Assembly (NCBI GenBank): GCA_024236175.1
Contig: JACKKY010000001.1
Span: forward strand, 1,178,001-1,242,000
Source of the DNA: Novosphingobium sp.
Lineage (GTDB): Bacteria; Pseudomonadota; Alphaproteobacteria; Sphingomonadales; Sphingomonadaceae
Length of the DNA stretch: 64,000 bases
Direction: 5' to 3'
Part shown: piece after piece, positions 1-8,324 of the stretch
Numbering within the stretch: position 1 is the stretch's first letter
How the letters are laid out: every line of letters starts with the position of its first letter
The notes under the pieces: model-generated
Seen by the model: only the letters and a program-made list of their open reading frames with translations
What the model was told of the DNA's origin: nothing
The model's database searches: none
Translations under genes and position numbers: made by a program

Positions 1-466
1 GCAGGACCAGGCGGAGCGTGTCGTGGCCGCCTATCCGCGAAACCGCAGGGGTAAGACCGCGCTGGCGACCGACATGCACTTCGCAATGCCTACCCGCAAT
101 TTCGCCGAGCGGCATTCACGCACACAGCCAACCTGGTTCTATCGCTTCGATTATGCCCACCCGATCGCTGCGGCGGCTCATGGGCTGGACCTCACTGTCT
201 TCTGGCCCTTTTCGGGACTGAAGATGGCGATTGTCAGAGGTGGTCCTGCCAGCGGCAGGCGAAAGGCGTTGGGGGAACGCATGCGGGCGCATGTCGCGCA
301 TTTCGTTCGGCACGGCACGCCCGGCAAGGACTGGCCTGCATACACGCCCGAACACCGCATGGTGAGGCTCTACAACCTCGAAGACGGATTGGCGGAAAAT
401 CCCGATGCCGAACGGTTTGCCGCCTGGGCCGGCCGCGACGTATCACCCGGCGTCGTCAGAGGCTGA
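1..466 (+). CDS. Carboxylesterase type B, C-terminal part (5' end outside window)
   Basis: The open frame enters from the left edge and gives the last ~154 residues of an alpha/beta-hydrolase of the carboxylesterase/para-nitrobenzyl esterase family. The segment with AAAHGLDLTVFWPF looks like the region that carries the catalytic His of this family (HG-x-D/E-L followed by an aromatic stretch), and the tail has the usual WPAYTPE motif. The nucleophile elbow and any signal peptide lie outside the window, so substrate and location cannot be judged. It ends 10 nt inside the 3' end of the convergent nucleoside transporter gene. Confidence 0.75.
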   Translation, partial: QDQAERVVAAYPRNRRGKTALATDMHFAMPTRNFAERHSRTQPTWFYRFDYAHPIAAAAHGLDLTVFWPFSGLKMAIVRGGPASGRRKALGERMRAHVAHFVRHGTPGKDWPAYTPEHRMVRLYNLEDGLAENPDAERFAAWAGRDVSPGVVRG

Positions 467-1688
467 GGAACAGACCGGCGAGCGCGGCGCTCATCAGATT
501 GGATAGGCTGCCGGCAATCAGCGCCCTGATGCCAAGCTTCGCGATCACCGGACGCTGGTTGGGCGCAAGACCTCCCGTCACCGCCATCTGGATGGCGATG
601 GACGAGAAATTGGCGAAACCGCACAGCGCAAAGGTCACGATCGCAACCGTTCGCTCGGAAAGTCCGGCCGTCTGGCCCAGCTCGATGAAGGCGACAAACT
701 CGTTGAGCACGACTTTCGTACCGAAGAAGCTGCCGGCGCGCATGGCCTCGGCCCAGTCCGGTACTCCCAGCAGGAAGAAGATCGGCGAGAACAGGTAGCC
801 GAGCAGCGACTGGAAGGTAACGCCTTCGAAGCCGGCGAGACTTGCAAGCCAGCCCACCAGTCCGTTGGCCAGCGCGACCAGCGCGACGAAGGCCAGCACC
901 ATGGCGCCCACCATCACCGCGAGCCGGACGCCGGTCTGCGCGCCCTGTGCGGCCGCCTGGATGATGTTGGCGGGACGCTCGTCGCCCTCGTAAAGCGCCA
1001 CTTCCACTTCCGAGACCGCATCGACATCGAGCTGCTTCGGATCAGGCAGGATCAGCTTGGCCATCAGAATACCGCCGGGCGCGGACATGAACGCGGCGGC
1101 GACCAGATAGTCGATGCGAATGCCCATGGCGGCGTAAGCAGCAAGGATCGTTCCCGCCACGCCGGCCATGCCGACGCTCATAACGCAGAACAGCTGCGAC
1201 GGCGCGAGCCCGGCCAGATAGGGGCGGATCACGAGCGGCGATTCGGACTGTCCCACGAAAATGTTGGCGGCAGCGCTCAGGCTCTCCACCTTGCTGATTC
1301 CGGTGATTTTCTCGAGCCCGCCGCCGATCCAGCGCACCACCAGCGGCATCACGCCGACGTGGTAGAGGATCGCGATCAGCGCCGCGAAGAAGATGATCGC
1401 AGGAAGGGCCTGCAACGCGAACATCTGGCCGAGTGAATCATTGGCGAGCGCGCCGAACAGGAATTCGGTGCCCTTGTGGGCGTATCCCAGCAGGCTCGAT
1501 ACTCCGAACGCGATGGCCTGCAGCGCCCGGTTTCCCGGCGGGAAATACAGGACCAGGGCGGCCAGCGCCGCCTGCAGGCCGAACGCGGCAGCCACCACGC
1601 GCAGTCGGATCGCCTTGCGGTCTGCGGACAGCAGAACGGCAATGGCGATGATCAGTACGATGCCGAGCAGGCTGTAGACGACATGCAT
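456..1688 (-). CDS. nupC: Concentrative nucleoside transporter (NupC/CNT family)
   Basis: A 410-residue polytopic inner-membrane protein. It has the CNT hallmarks: GQSESPL in the substrate/ion-binding hairpin and CGFANFSSIAIQ towards the C-terminus, in a run of hydrophobic helices. The family imports nucleosides by sodium or proton symport. The frame stays open 18 codons upstream, but the ATG at 1688 is preferred because it starts directly into the first membrane helix (HVVYSLLGIVLIIAIAVLL). It is divergent from yhhQ with 96 bp between starts and overlaps the esterase 3' end by 11 nt. Which nucleosides it carries is not visible. Confidence 0.9.
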   Translation of the reverse strand: MHVVYSLLGIVLIIAIAVLLSADRKAIRLRVVAAAFGLQAALAALVLYFPPGNRALQAIAFGVSSLLGYAHKGTEFLFGALANDSLGQMFALQALPAIIFFAALIAILYHVGVMPLVVRWIGGGLEKITGISKVESLSAAANIFVGQSESPLVIRPYLAGLAPSQLFCVMSVGMAGVAGTILAAYAAMGIRIDYLVAAAFMSAPGGILMAKLILPDPKQLDVDAVSEVEVALYEGDERPANIIQAAAQGAQTGVRLAVMVGAMVLAFVALVALANGLVGWLASLAGFEGVTFQSLLGYLFSPIFFLLGVPDWAEAMRAGSFFGTKVVLNEFVAFIELGQTAGLSERTVAIVTFALCGFANFSSIAIQMAVTGGLAPNQRPVIAKLGIRALIAGSLSNLMSAALAGLFLSL

Positions 1689-1784
1689 GTTCGGTAATCC
1701 CCCGGCCCGTTCAGCGATCTTTGGTAATCGCCGCTGGCACATGCGCCTAGTGCAAATGTCGCCGGCTAGCGCTAGAGCCCGATC

Positions 1785-2432
1785 ATGACAACGCCGACGT
1801 CGCCGGGAAGCCCTTCCTATCCGCTTTCGCTGATGCTGTTCTCAGCCTTCTACGGCGGCATGGTCACGATTGCGGGCGTGCTGGGCGCCAAGCAGGTTGC
1901 CGTGGGTCCTCTGGCAGTGGAAGCCGGCATATTCCCCTTCCTGATCCTGGTGGGCATTTCGAGCGGCATCGCCGAACTCCACGGCGAGCAATGCGCGGCA
2001 CGGCTGGCCCGCTTCGGGCTGGTGCCGCTCGTCGCCGCGATCCTGCTTACCCTGTTCGTCCTGCGGCTGCCGACCGACCCCGGCATGTACGAACCGGCCA
2101 AGGAAGCCTTTCCGGTGATTCTCGGCCAGAGCTGGCGAATGATGGTCGCCGGCATCGTCGCCTATGCAGTCTCGCTCACGCTCAACATCTGGATCTTCTC
2201 CCGGCTCCAGCGCGCGGACGGGCGGTTCGTCGGGCTGCGGGGGTTCGTCGCGGCTGCGCTGTCGCAGATCGTGGACACGGTGGTCTTCATCACCATTTCC
2301 TTTTATGGCGTTCGCCCGATCGCAGCGATCATGGCCGGACAGATGACTGCGAAGGTGGTGCTGTCGGCGGTGCTTGTTCCGGCAGTCATATGGCTGGTCG
2401 TGAAGGCCGGAAGGCGGATGGATGCGGGCTGA
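1785..2432 (+). CDS. yhhQ: Queuosine precursor transporter (YhhQ/VUT family)
   Basis: A 215-residue, roughly six-helix membrane protein of the VUT_1 family. Recognisable features are the N-terminal FYGGMVTIAGVLGAKQV stretch, a GIAELHGE segment and the SQIVDTVVFITISFYG helix. The E. coli homologue YhhQ takes up the queuosine precursors preQ0/preQ1, so this protein probably salvages tRNA-modification precursors. It is 41 nt upstream of argB on the same strand and could share a transcript with it, though there is no functional link. The assignment rests on family motifs only. Confidence 0.85.
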   Translation: MTTPTSPGSPSYPLSLMLFSAFYGGMVTIAGVLGAKQVAVGPLAVEAGIFPFLILVGISSGIAELHGEQCAARLARFGLVPLVAAILLTLFVLRLPTDPGMYEPAKEAFPVILGQSWRMMVAGIVAYAVSLTLNIWIFSRLQRADGRFVGLRGFVAAALSQIVDTVVFITISFYGVRPIAAIMAGQMTAKVVLSAVLVPAVIWLVVKAGRRMDAG

Positions 2433-2473
2433 AATGGCTTCCAATCGCAGCCGAGAGGATTAAAGGCGCTCAC

Positions 2474-3373
2474 ATGTCCGATCCGCACGATCCCGCGATG
2501 CTCGCCAAGGCCGAAACGCTTACCGAGGCGCTGCCTTACCTGCAGCGCTATGCGGGACGCACCTTCGTGGTGAAGTACGGCGGGCACGCAATGGGCGATC
2601 CCGACCTGGCCCATGATTTCGCGCAGGACGTGGTGCTGCTCAAGGCGGTGGGCATCAACCCCGTCGTCGTGCATGGCGGCGGCCCGCAGATCGGCGCCAT
2701 GCTGAAGAAGGTCGGCGTGGAATCGCAATTCGTCGACGGGCTGCGCGTCACCGATGCGGAAACCGCCCAGGTCGCCGAAATGGTGCTTTCCGGAGCGATC
2801 AACAAGGAGATCGTCAGCTGGATCAGCAAGGCTGGCGGCAAGGCCATCGGACTTTCCGGCAAGGACGGCGGCCTGGTGACGGCCAAGAAGCTGACCCGCA
2901 CGACCAAGGATCCCGACAGCAATATCGAACAGGTGCTCGACCTCGGCTTCGTCGGGGAGCCGGACCGGATCGATACCAGCGTGATCGAGACGATTTGCGA
3001 CGCCGGCATTATCCCCGTGATTGCGCCGATCGCACCATGCGCGGACGGATCGACCTACAACATCAATGCGGACACCATGGCAGGCGCGATCGCCGCGGCC
3101 CTGCAGGCGGCACGGCTCTTCCTGCTGACCGACGTGTCCGGCGTGCTGGACAAACAGGGCAACCTGCTCACCGACCTCAAGCCCGCTGACATTGCCGGGC
3201 TGCAGCAGGACGGCACGATTTCGGGCGGCATGATCCCCAAGCTGGAAACCTGTATCCACGCAGTGGAGGCAGGCTGCGAAGCGGCCGTCGTGCTTGACGG
3301 TCGCGTGCCGCACGCCATGCTTCTGGAAATCTTCACCTCGACCGGCGCGGGCACGCTGATCCGGGCAGGCTGA
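2474..3373 (+). CDS. argB: Acetylglutamate kinase
   Basis: A 299-residue amino-acid kinase family enzyme that phosphorylates N-acetyl-L-glutamate, the second step of arginine biosynthesis, in the cytoplasm. The phosphate-binding motifs VKYGGHAMGD near residue 30 and VVVHGGGPQIG near 65 are intact, as are the INADTMAGAIA and GGMIPKLETC segments of the family. Its length is normal. The ATG at 2474 is chosen because the alignable sequence begins there, although the frame stays open upstream. N-terminal extension and length are consistent with the arginine-inhibited hexameric type, but that is inference. No other arg genes are adjacent. Confidence 0.95.
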   Translation: MSDPHDPAMLAKAETLTEALPYLQRYAGRTFVVKYGGHAMGDPDLAHDFAQDVVLLKAVGINPVVVHGGGPQIGAMLKKVGVESQFVDGLRVTDAETAQVAEMVLSGAINKEIVSWISKAGGKAIGLSGKDGGLVTAKKLTRTTKDPDSNIEQVLDLGFVGEPDRIDTSVIETICDAGIIPVIAPIAPCADGSTYNINADTMAGAIAAALQAARLFLLTDVSGVLDKQGNLLTDLKPADIAGLQQDGTISGGMIPKLETCIHAVEAGCEAAVVLDGRVPHAMLLEIFTSTGAGTLIRAG

Positions 3374-3403
3374 CATTCGCTCTTGGGAAAGGAACAAACC
3401 GGA

Positions 3404-3955
3404 ATGCTGCGTGAAGCGCCAATAACCAGGGGCCTGATCGTGGCCGCGCTTTCGGCCGGCCTGGCCCTGCTTGCTGCTTGCGGCACGAACGAAACCCCTT
3501 CCGAACCCGCCGACGCCGTGGCTTCCACCGAGCCGGCGGCTGAAAGTACCGACGCGACCGATGCGACCGCCCCGGCCGAAACCCCGCTTGACTACAGCGC
3601 GCTGAGCGAACGCGAAGCGCCGGACAAGCTGCTGGCCTTCTACGCGGAGGCCCTGCACCGTCGGCAATGGTCCGCCGCGGCTCTGGCGTGGGATTCGAAC
3701 GCGGGCATTTCGGCAGAACTGCTGCAAGGCGCATACGACAAGGCCGAACCGCCGACGCTTGCCATCGGCAAGGGCACCGACGAAGGCGCCGCCGGTTCGC
3801 TCTTTTACGAGGCTCCGGTCGTCCTCGATTTCGGAGACGGCGGCGAAACCCTGCGAGGCACGATCACCCTGCGCCGGGTCAACGACGTGCCGGGCGCAGG
3901 CGAGGAGCAGCTCAGCTGGCGTGTGAAGAGCAGCACGATCGGCCCCGACAGGTAA
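3404..3955 (+). CDS. Putative lipoprotein, unknown function
   Basis: A 183-residue secreted protein. A basic N-terminus and hydrophobic core are followed by the lipobox LLAAC-G, so it should be lipidated at the Cys and anchored in the membrane. A Thr/Ala/Glu-rich linker comes next and then a ~110-residue globular domain with no family I can name. The ATG at 3404 has a good ribosome-binding site (gggaaagga) and is preferred over a TTG at 3383. It lies 30 nt after argB and may be co-transcribed with it. The function is not predictable from sequence. Confidence 0.8.
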   Translation: MLREAPITRGLIVAALSAGLALLAACGTNETPSEPADAVASTEPAAESTDATDATAPAETPLDYSALSEREAPDKLLAFYAEALHRRQWSAAALAWDSNAGISAELLQGAYDKAEPPTLAIGKGTDEGAAGSLFYEAPVVLDFGDGGETLRGTITLRRVNDVPGAGEEQLSWRVKSSTIGPDR

Positions 3956-4080
3956 CACTCACTGCAAAGCGGCCGGAATTACCGCCCTCGATCGTGGAAG
4001 CCGGGCCCGGCGCGGGTTGCCGCACAGGCCCGCGCTCGTCTATCAGCCTCTCACCTCCAATCGACTGAAAGGCTAAGCCC

Positions 4081-4377
4081 TTGCTGTTGTACACGCTGAT
4101 TCAGATCATAGATCTGCTCGTCAATGTGTTAGTGATTCTAATCATTGTGCAATTCGTAATCAGCCTCTTACTTGCGTTCAACGTCATCAACACCAGCAAC
4201 GAGTTCATTGTATCGGTGTATCGATCGATCAATGCACTTTTGGAGCCGGTACTAGGGCCGATCCGTCGCATTATGCCCAATACTGGTGCGATCGATTTCT
4301 CCCCTATGGTACTAATTATCCTATTAATAATGCTTAGAGACATTATCCTTCCCAATCTTGCGAAAGTAATTGCCTGA
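4081..4377 (+). CDS. yggT: YggT family membrane protein (AT-rich coding)
   Basis: A 98-residue protein with two hydrophobic helices and the conserved YggT segment LLEPVLGPIRRIMPNTGAIDFSPMV between them. YggT proteins are widespread small membrane proteins linked in some bacteria to osmotic or ion homeostasis or to cell-division membrane assembly; the exact role is unresolved. The start is TTG (4081). The gene overlaps folD by one base (TGATG), so the two are translationally coupled. Base use is very unlike the neighbours: many TTA, CTA, ATA and GTA codons in a genome that otherwise prefers G/C in third position. The protein looks intact, so this is odd codon use rather than decay. Confidence 0.85.
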   Translation: MLLYTLIQIIDLLVNVLVILIIVQFVISLLLAFNVINTSNEFIVSVYRSINALLEPVLGPIRRIMPNTGAIDFSPMVLIILLIMLRDIILPNLAKVIA

Positions 4378-5273
4378 TGGCGGCTGAGATCATTGACGGC
4401 AAGGCGTTCGCCGAGGGCCTGCGCGAACGCGTCGGCAAGCTGGCCGCCTCCTTCGAGAAGGAAGCCGGACGCAAGGCCGGCCTGGCGGTCGTGCTGGTCG
4501 GCGAAGACCCGGCCAGCCAGATCTACGTGCGCAACAAGGGCAAGCAGACCGTCGCCTGCGGCATGGCCAGTTTCGAGCACGTCCTGCCCGTAGACACGCC
4601 CGAAGCCGACCTGCTCGCGCTGGTCGAGAAGCTCAACACAGACCCGGCGGTTGACGGCATCCTCGTCCAGCTGCCGCTGCCCGACCACATGGACGAGCAG
4701 AAAGTGATCGCCACGATCAATCCCGACAAGGACGTGGACGGCTTCCATGTCATCAGCGCAGGCCGGCTTGCGGTGGGCCAGAAAGGGTTCGTCGCCTGCA
4801 CCCCGCTCGGCTGCCTGATGCTGCTGAAGGACCGGCTTGGCGAGCTTTCCGGCCTCGATGCTGTCGTCATCGGCCGGTCGAACATCGTCGGCAAGCCGAT
4901 GGCGCAGCTGCTTCTCAAGGAGAGCTGCACCGTGACCATCGCCCACAGCCGCACCAGGAACCTGCCTGAAGTCGTCCGCCGCGCCGACATCGTGGTCGCT
5001 GCCGTCGGCCGGCCCGAGATGGTCAAGGGCGACTGGGTCAAGCCGGGCGCGACGGTGATCGACGTCGGCATGAACCGATTGCCGCCAACCGAGGAGAAGC
5101 CGAAAGGCAAGCTCGTCGGCGATGTCGATTTCGCCGAGGTGTCTCAGGTCGCCGGTGCGATCACACCGGTCCCGGGCGGGGTCGGGCCGATGACCATCGC
5201 CGTCCTGCTGAGGAACACGATCGTCGCAGCGCACCGCAACGCGGGAATCGAACTGGCCGAGGGCGCCATCTGA
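4377..5273 (+). CDS. folD: Bifunctional methylenetetrahydrofolate dehydrogenase/cyclohydrolase
   Basis: A 298-residue FolD enzyme that interconverts 5,10-methylene-THF, 5,10-methenyl-THF and 10-formyl-THF in the cytoplasm. Signatures are VDGILVQLPLP, the CTPLG substrate loop, the NADP-binding GRSNIVGKPMA motif and the C-terminal TPVPGGVGPMTIA box. The catalytic Tyr/Lys region (IYVRNKGK) is present. The start codon overlaps the yggT stop and the stop overlaps the next start, so yggT, folD and the secreted protein downstream form a contiguous unit. The length is typical. Confidence 0.96.
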   Translation: MAAEIIDGKAFAEGLRERVGKLAASFEKEAGRKAGLAVVLVGEDPASQIYVRNKGKQTVACGMASFEHVLPVDTPEADLLALVEKLNTDPAVDGILVQLPLPDHMDEQKVIATINPDKDVDGFHVISAGRLAVGQKGFVACTPLGCLMLLKDRLGELSGLDAVVIGRSNIVGKPMAQLLLKESCTVTIAHSRTRNLPEVVRRADIVVAAVGRPEMVKGDWVKPGATVIDVGMNRLPPTEEKPKGKLVGDVDFAEVSQVAGAITPVPGGVGPMTIAVLLRNTIVAAHRNAGIELAEGAI

Positions 5274-6004
5274 TGCGCCGATGGGTCGTGGCGATGCTGT
5301 CGCTGGCGATGGTATCGGGCACGGCCCTGGCGCAGGATCGCGGACCGCCCGGTGGGCGCCCCGGTCCGAACGGGCCGCCCGGACGGGAGCGCCTGAACAG
5401 CTATGCCAACCCCTCCGCGCTGATCGCCGCGGAGATCGCGCTCAATCAGCTCACGCAGGAAGAAGGGCTTTGGACCTCGCTGCGCGAAACCGCCGCGACC
5501 GGCGCGATCTTGCTGATGCCCGAAGAAGTCGATGCGCTCGCCTGGCTCAAGGACAGGCCCGATGTGGCACCACTGGTCGACCGGGATCCCGATGCCGTCT
5601 GGATGAGCTGCGACGGCAGTTATGGCGTCGTGCTCGGGGGATGGACCACGGATGAAGCAAGCGGCCACTACGCGTCCGTCTGGCAACGACAGGAGGACGG
5701 CGGCTACAAGTGGCTGATCAGGCATCGCATCGGCCAGGATGGCCCGGTGGCTGTCCCCGAGATGATCACGGCCCGAATTGCCGATTGCGACCGCCCCAGG
5801 CCGGAGAGCGGCAATACGCCCGGTCGCCCCCAGCCGGCACCGGCGCAGGTCAAGGCACAATCGGGCTATTCCGCCGACCGGACGCTGTTCTGGAGATCTG
5901 GCCGGGATGCTGCAGGCGTTCTCCGGTTGCTCGTCCGCATCCGCAAGGACGGGCAAATGCTCTCAGTGCTGGGCGACGAGCTGGATCAACCGGCAGGGAG
6001 CTGA
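5273..6004 (+). CDS. Secreted protein of unknown function
   Basis: A 243-residue protein with a clear Sec signal peptide (hydrophobic core to about residue 20, likely cleavage after ALA). A short Gly/Pro/Arg-rich stretch (DRGPPGGRPGPNGPPGRE) precedes a globular domain of about 200 residues. I do not recognise the family. The ATG overlaps the folD stop by one base (TGATG). The mature protein is expected in the periplasm. It converges on the Lon-N gene with only 25 nt between stops. No catalytic motif is evident. Confidence 0.75.
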   Translation: MRRWVVAMLSLAMVSGTALAQDRGPPGGRPGPNGPPGRERLNSYANPSALIAAEIALNQLTQEEGLWTSLRETAATGAILLMPEEVDALAWLKDRPDVAPLVDRDPDAVWMSCDGSYGVVLGGWTTDEASGHYASVWQRQEDGGYKWLIRHRIGQDGPVAVPEMITARIADCDRPRPESGNTPGRPQPAPAQVKAQSGYSADRTLFWRSGRDAAGVLRLLVRIRKDGQMLSVLGDELDQPAGS

Positions 6005-6029
6005 TCCTCGCTACGCGGGCAGCGCGAGA

Positions 6030-6653
6030 TTACTGCAATGTCACCCTGTCGTCGTCGTCATCGTCACGGCGGCCGAAGAACTGCATGAGCTGCACCAGCA
6101 GCTCGCAGCGCGCGGACACATCCGGAGCTTCCAGCAGCGCCTGCTTCGAAGCTGCGTCGAACGGCACGACCTGGGAAACGCCGTTGATGAGCGACACGTC
6201 GTCCAGCCTGGCGACCGAGTCCCAATCGACGCGATAGCCCTGCGCATCGGCGAAGCGCCGCGCTTCGCGCTCGAACCCGGCGCGCTCGACTGGCGCAAGC
6301 TGCTCTTCTTCCAGCTCCTCGAACAGCTCTGCCTCGACTTGCCGGAACGGCGTCGAAACATCGAGTTCGCGCAGGATGCGGAAGCGAGCTTCGCCTTCGA
6401 GGATGATGTTGAACCGGCCGTCGTCGAGCGCTTCGACCTCGCCGATCCGCCCCAGGCATCCGATCTCGTAAAGCGGCGCGCCCTCATAGCTGCGCTGCGG
6501 CTGGATCATGCCGATGCGGCGGTCGCGCGCCAGGGCATCGCTGACCATCGCCCGGTAGCGCGGTTCGAAGATATGCAGCGGAAGCTGCAATCCGGGATAA
6601 AGCACGGCACCGGGGAGCGGAAAGATCGAAACCCGCGTACCTGCGCTTGCCAC
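6030..6653 (-). CDS. Lon N-terminal-domain (LON substrate-binding) protein
   Basis: A 207-residue stand-alone LON-N domain protein lacking the ATPase and protease parts of Lon. It begins with FPLPGAVLYPGLQLPLHIFEPRY, followed by RIGMIQP and GCLGRI, the typical pattern of this family. The C-terminus is acidic (five Asp in a row). A GTG at 6653 is taken as the start: it follows GAGG/AGAGGA, and the recognisable domain begins six residues later. It sits 11 nt after the thioredoxin/TPR gene on the same strand, as in other alphaproteobacteria, so a shared proteostasis role is plausible. The biochemical activity of such proteins is unclear. Confidence 0.85.
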   Translation of the reverse strand: MASAGTRVSIFPLPGAVLYPGLQLPLHIFEPRYRAMVSDALARDRRIGMIQPQRSYEGAPLYEIGCLGRIGEVEALDDGRFNIILEGEARFRILRELDVSTPFRQVEAELFEELEEEQLAPVERAGFEREARRFADAQGYRVDWDSVARLDDVSLINGVSQVVPFDAASKQALLEAPDVSARCELLVQLMQFFGRRDDDDDDRVTLQ

Positions 6654-6664
6654 GTCCTCTCGCC

Positions 6665-7582
6665 TCAGCCGAACAGGATCGTCGACAGGCGCCGACGCAT
6701 CGCCGCGACCCACGGGTCTTCCAGGCCAACCAGCTCGAATATCTGCAGAAGCTTGGCCCGTGCCGCGCCTTCGTTCCACTCGAGGTCGGCCGCCACCATC
6801 TTGAGCAGCGTCTCCGCGGCGGCGTCCCGCTCGCCGGCGGCAAACGCGGCATTGGCGAAAGCGAACTGGGCGTCCATGTCGGCGGGATCGGCCTCGGCCG
6901 CCGCACGCAGGCTCGCCAGCTCTCCTTCGTCCGGCTTGTCCCGGGCAACTTCGAGAGCCGCGCGGGCACGCTCGATCTGCGGATCCTGCGCCATCTCGGC
7001 AGGCAGCGCGGCGAGCACGCTTTCGGCCTCCTCGACGCGCCCGGCCAGCGCCAGCGCGCGGATCAGGCCGGAATGCGCCTCGGCATTGTCCGGAGCGATC
7101 TCGGCGATTTGCGAATAGATGCCCGCGGCCCGCTCGCCGTCGCCACTGTTGAGCACGTCCTCGCCCATCGCCAGAAGCGGCGCGATATCCTGCTGCGGCT
7201 GCTCTCCCTCGCCGCCCGATTGCACCGGCAGCTTTTCTAACAGCTGGTCGAGCACCGACTTGAGCTGGGATTCGCTGCGGGCATTGGTCAGGTCCGCAAC
7301 CGGCTGACCCTGGAACAGGGCGTAGACCGTCGGGATCGAGCGCACCTGGAACTGGGCGGCGATGAACTGCTCTTCGTCGACATTGACCTTGGCGAGGACG
7401 ACGCCCTTGTCGGCGTATTCGGCAGCCACCTTCTCCAGCACCGGAGCCAGGGCCTTGCACGGCCCGCACCACTCCGCCCAGAAATCGAGAATGACGAGTT
7501 TCGTCATCGAGGGTTCGGCGACTTGCTGGCGGAATCGTTCCACCGCCTTCTGTTCGTCGATGCTGAGACCAGCGCTTGCCAA
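6665..7582 (-). CDS. ybbN: Thioredoxin-TPR co-chaperone (YbbN/CnoX type)
   Basis: A 305-residue protein with an N-terminal thioredoxin domain (about 10-120) and a C-terminal TPR-like region (about 150-300). The active site is canonical, WCGPCK with Cys39 and Cys42, unlike E. coli CnoX, which has lost one Cys. It should therefore be redox active as well as a holdase/chaperone that hands proteins to GroEL or DnaK; that role is inferred from the family. The stop lies 11 nt before the GTG of the LON-N gene, suggesting an operon. A 24-nt perfect hairpin lies 29 nt upstream of the start. Confidence 0.88.
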   Translation of the reverse strand: MASAGLSIDEQKAVERFRQQVAEPSMTKLVILDFWAEWCGPCKALAPVLEKVAAEYADKGVVLAKVNVDEEQFIAAQFQVRSIPTVYALFQGQPVADLTNARSESQLKSVLDQLLEKLPVQSGGEGEQPQQDIAPLLAMGEDVLNSGDGERAAGIYSQIAEIAPDNAEAHSGLIRALALAGRVEEAESVLAALPAEMAQDPQIERARAALEVARDKPDEGELASLRAAAEADPADMDAQFAFANAAFAAGERDAAAETLLKMVAADLEWNEGAARAKLLQIFELVGLEDPWVAAMRRRLSTILFG

Positions 7583-7610
7583 GATAAGTGCTCCGTTATT
7601 TGCCGACTGT

Positions 7611-7634
7611 CCAAACCCCGAAATTGGGGTTTGG
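7611..7634. repeat. Perfect hairpin upstream of ybbN-like gene
   Basis: Nine-base perfect arms ccaaacccc / ggggtttgg around a 6-nt loop. It lies 29-52 nt upstream of the ybbN-like start, in the probable promoter or leader. It has no T-run on the side reading towards the gene. It could be an operator, a leader structure or a terminator of transcripts from elsewhere. Confidence 0.55.
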
Positions 7635-7778
7635 TATGCGTTTGTGAAGGGATAGCCCTCCTTGCGCCGCGATGAAACAGGCTCCGTGCGTTTTCCCCTT
7701 GCTAGGGCCGAGCGCCGGTGCTAACCGCGCGCCTCACCCACGGCCCGCAGCCATCTGCACCGGCCGAAAAGCTTCAGA

Positions 7779-7853
7779 GCGGGCGTAGCTCAGGGGTAGA
7801 GCACAACCTTGCCAAGGTTGGGGTCGAGAGTTCGAATCTCTTCGCCCGCTCCA
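7779..7853 (+). tRNA. tRNA-Gly (anticodon GCC)
   Basis: A 75-nt cloverleaf with encoded CCA. The acceptor arms gcgggcg/cgcccgc pair perfectly, the discriminator is T, the D-loop has aggggtaga, the anticodon stem-loop centres on GCC at 7811-7813, and the T-arm carries gttcgaatc. It is intact and lies just left of the genomic island. It is not the integration target: the duplicated att sequence does not match it. Confidence 0.97.
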
Positions 7854-8324
7854 GTTTTTCCGGATTCCTATTTCTATGCATGCCTCGGTCGACGAGGCAC
7901 CGCTTCCCGGCCGCACGAGACGGCCGGCGCCTGCGCAAACTACGGCGATCCGTGTGGCATGCAACCCCTGGACAGGGCCTGCCTATAAGCAGGAAAATGG
8001 TGCAGAAGAGGACTCGAACCGCTCTCAGAATGTCGCAAAACTGCGAGATTTTTGACCTTGGTTACTTAAGTGAGGCCCCCGTTGGTGCCCCCAGAATGTA
8101 TTTTTGCCAGAGGATTTGGGTCCCATCCCCGGAAAAACTCAATGATTTCAATAGGCGTCTACTAACGCAAAACGGGTCTGATTTCCAGCAAATTTGCATG
8201 GCCGACCAGCTCCAATGCGATGCATTTGACGCGGTGGCCTCCAGCTCCGAAAATGGGATGCTAAGTGAAACGATAATCAACTCTGCTACAATGCTGCAGC
8301 CGCATCGAGGAGGAGAATTGGCGT
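7854..8324. other. Gene-free stretch spanning the island's left boundary
   Basis: About 470 bases without a convincing gene. Bases 7854-7994 are host sequence that was presumably the 3' flank of tRNA-Leu before integration. The left att copy is at 8003-8020. Bases 8021-8324 are the island's left end and carry GAGGCCCCC and GCCCCCAG motifs that recur next to the integrase. A strong ribosome-binding site (AGGAGGAG) at about 8309-8316 serves the nuclease gene. Confidence 0.6.
7998..8020. other. Left attachment site (copy of tRNA-Leu 3' end)
   Basis: TGGTG followed by CAGAAGAGGACTCGAACC repeats the 3' end of tRNA-Leu(CAG) as read on the plus strand at 17644-17668, but lacks two C residues after TGGTG. 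The identical core is 18 bp. The match also extends three A residues outward on both sides. With the two bases missing this copy could not pair with the tRNA acceptor arm, so it is a relic rather than a functional tRNA end. Confidence 0.85.

Noticed and set aside
2303..3958. 551-codon open frame antisense to argB and the lipoprotein gene
   Set aside because: argB on the plus strand is unmistakable. High-GC codon bias keeps the antisense frame open; its product has no domain and runs through several genes.
7779..7853. tRNA-Gly as the island's integration site
   Set aside because: The duplicated 18-mer matches the tRNA-Leu(CAG) 3' end, not tRNA-Gly, which is intact and lies outside the repeats.
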